This document shows positions 13,859 to 14,201 of a stretch of DNA of 14,201 nucleotides, in pieces (positions within the stretch are counted from its first letter, which is position 1; each line of letters begins with the position of its first letter). A program made the position numbers and the translations under genes. The notes beneath the pieces were generated by a model. The model was not told where the DNA came from. It did not search any database and saw only the letters and a list, made by a program, of their open reading frames with translations. The stretch lies in contig CAZRDB010000132.1 in the NCBI GenBank assembly GCA_964598695.1, forward strand, positions 1 through 14,201, written 5' to 3'. Source of the stretch: CAZRDB01 sp964598695 (lineage in GTDB: Bacteria > Armatimonadota > Zipacnadia > UBA1398).

Positions 13859-14201
13859 GTCGCCGCTACTTCTACCTCGTCTCGGCCCACGAGACCGACA
13901 GCGATGTCGCGCTGGCCGAGGCCCGGGCGCTGTTGGGCGAGGAGAGGCTGAGCCCCCGCGTCTTCGCCGCCCGCGAGCGAGTGGCGGTCGCGCGGTCGGC
14001 GTTCGTCACGGTGTGCGGCGAGCTGATCTGGAGCGGCCTCGAGTTCGAGGATCTCCTCACCGAGCTGCGGGCCCGACCGATCTGCGCCCCGGGCTTCCGG
14101 ATCGACGCGGAGAAGTACCCGCGCGGCGAGGGGCCGTCGCGGCAACTGCTCTGCCGGCGGATCGGCGACACCTTCGAGGGCGCGCCGTGCCTCGATCGGC
14201 C
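13855..14201 (+). CDS. THUMP/TRM11-like RNA methyltransferase, N-terminal part
   Basis: The gene starts at a GTG overlapping the preceding stop (GTGA at 13855-13858), with AAGGAG five bases upstream, and is open at the window end with 115 codons visible. RRYFYLVSAHETDSDVALAEARALL is an N-terminal ferredoxin-like opening as in TRM11/Trm14 (TRM-G10) proteins. FRIDAEKYPRGEGPSRQLLCRRIGDTFEGAP fits the THUMP end, where F-x-[IV]-x...K-[FY]-P precedes a helix and an iG-x-x-[IF] segment. Such enzymes make N2-methylguanosine in tRNA. The methyltransferase domain lies outside the window, so catalysis cannot be checked. Confidence 0.65.
   Translation, partial: MSRRYFYLVSAHETDSDVALAEARALLGEERLSPRVFAARERVAVARSAFVTVCGELIWSGLEFEDLLTELRARPICAPGFRIDAEKYPRGEGPSRQLLCRRIGDTFEGAPCLDR

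Overview
The window is a GC-rich (roughly 70% by eye), gene-dense piece of a bacterial chromosome, probably from a metagenome assembly because a 12-N gap sits inside one gene. The organism has an outer membrane (lipoproteins, a C-terminal-Phe beta-barrel, periplasmic multiheme cytochromes). The pseudopilin N-terminus, with the FPVFAKAREKARQ... stretch followed by SCLSNLRQIG and an H-X9-DG motif near the end, is the style common in Armatimonadota and also seen in Planctomycetes-like lineages. Armatimonadota is my best guess, by inference only.

Layout. (1) 1-1054, minus strand: the N-terminus of a BtuF/FecB-like substrate-binding lipoprotein (cut by the window edge), and upstream of it an H-X9-DG pseudopilin broken by the N gap. 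Both lie downstream of a convincing cobalamin riboswitch (about 1099-1270, minus) with a near-consensus promoter (TTGACA-N17-TACACT) and a hairpin that buries the pilin Shine-Dalgarno. (2) 1432-4764, plus strand: a divergent, tightly coupled cobalamin nucleotide-loop operon: cobT, a TIM-barrel metalloenzyme that resembles the cobamide-remodelling hydrolase CbiR, cobU and cobS, closed by a strong GC hairpin. (3) 4807-6345, minus: a secreted GH13 alpha-amylase with its own putative promoter. (4) 6645-11625, plus: a nonaheme c-type cytochrome lipoprotein, a DmsE/MtrA-type decaheme cytochrome, an MtrB/PioB-like outer-membrane barrel, and a secreted PD40/TolB-like beta-propeller. (5) 11726-14201, plus: a degenerate xylose-isomerase-like TIM-barrel protein, an RsmJ-like SAM methyltransferase with no normal start codon, an SNase-like lipoprotein carrying a C-terminal YHRxxC/CxxC domain, and the start of a THUMP/TRM11-like RNA methyltransferase that runs off the window.

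How the parts fit. Regions 1 and 2 form one B12 locus: uptake (BtuF-like) under riboswitch control, then salvage and remodelling, in which CbiR would strip the lower ligand of an imported cobamide and CobU, CobT and CobS would rebuild it with the ligand that CobT activates. The unexpected member is the pseudopilin, which is the first gene behind the riboswitch. Region 4 looks like a complete porin-cytochrome conduit for moving electrons across the outer membrane: MtrA-like wire, MtrB-like sheath, and a multiheme lipoprotein in the place of MtrC/OmcA. The conduit in a lineage not known for it, and the B12-controlled pseudopilin, are the two observations most worth following up. No tRNA, rRNA, insertion sequence or CRISPR array was seen.
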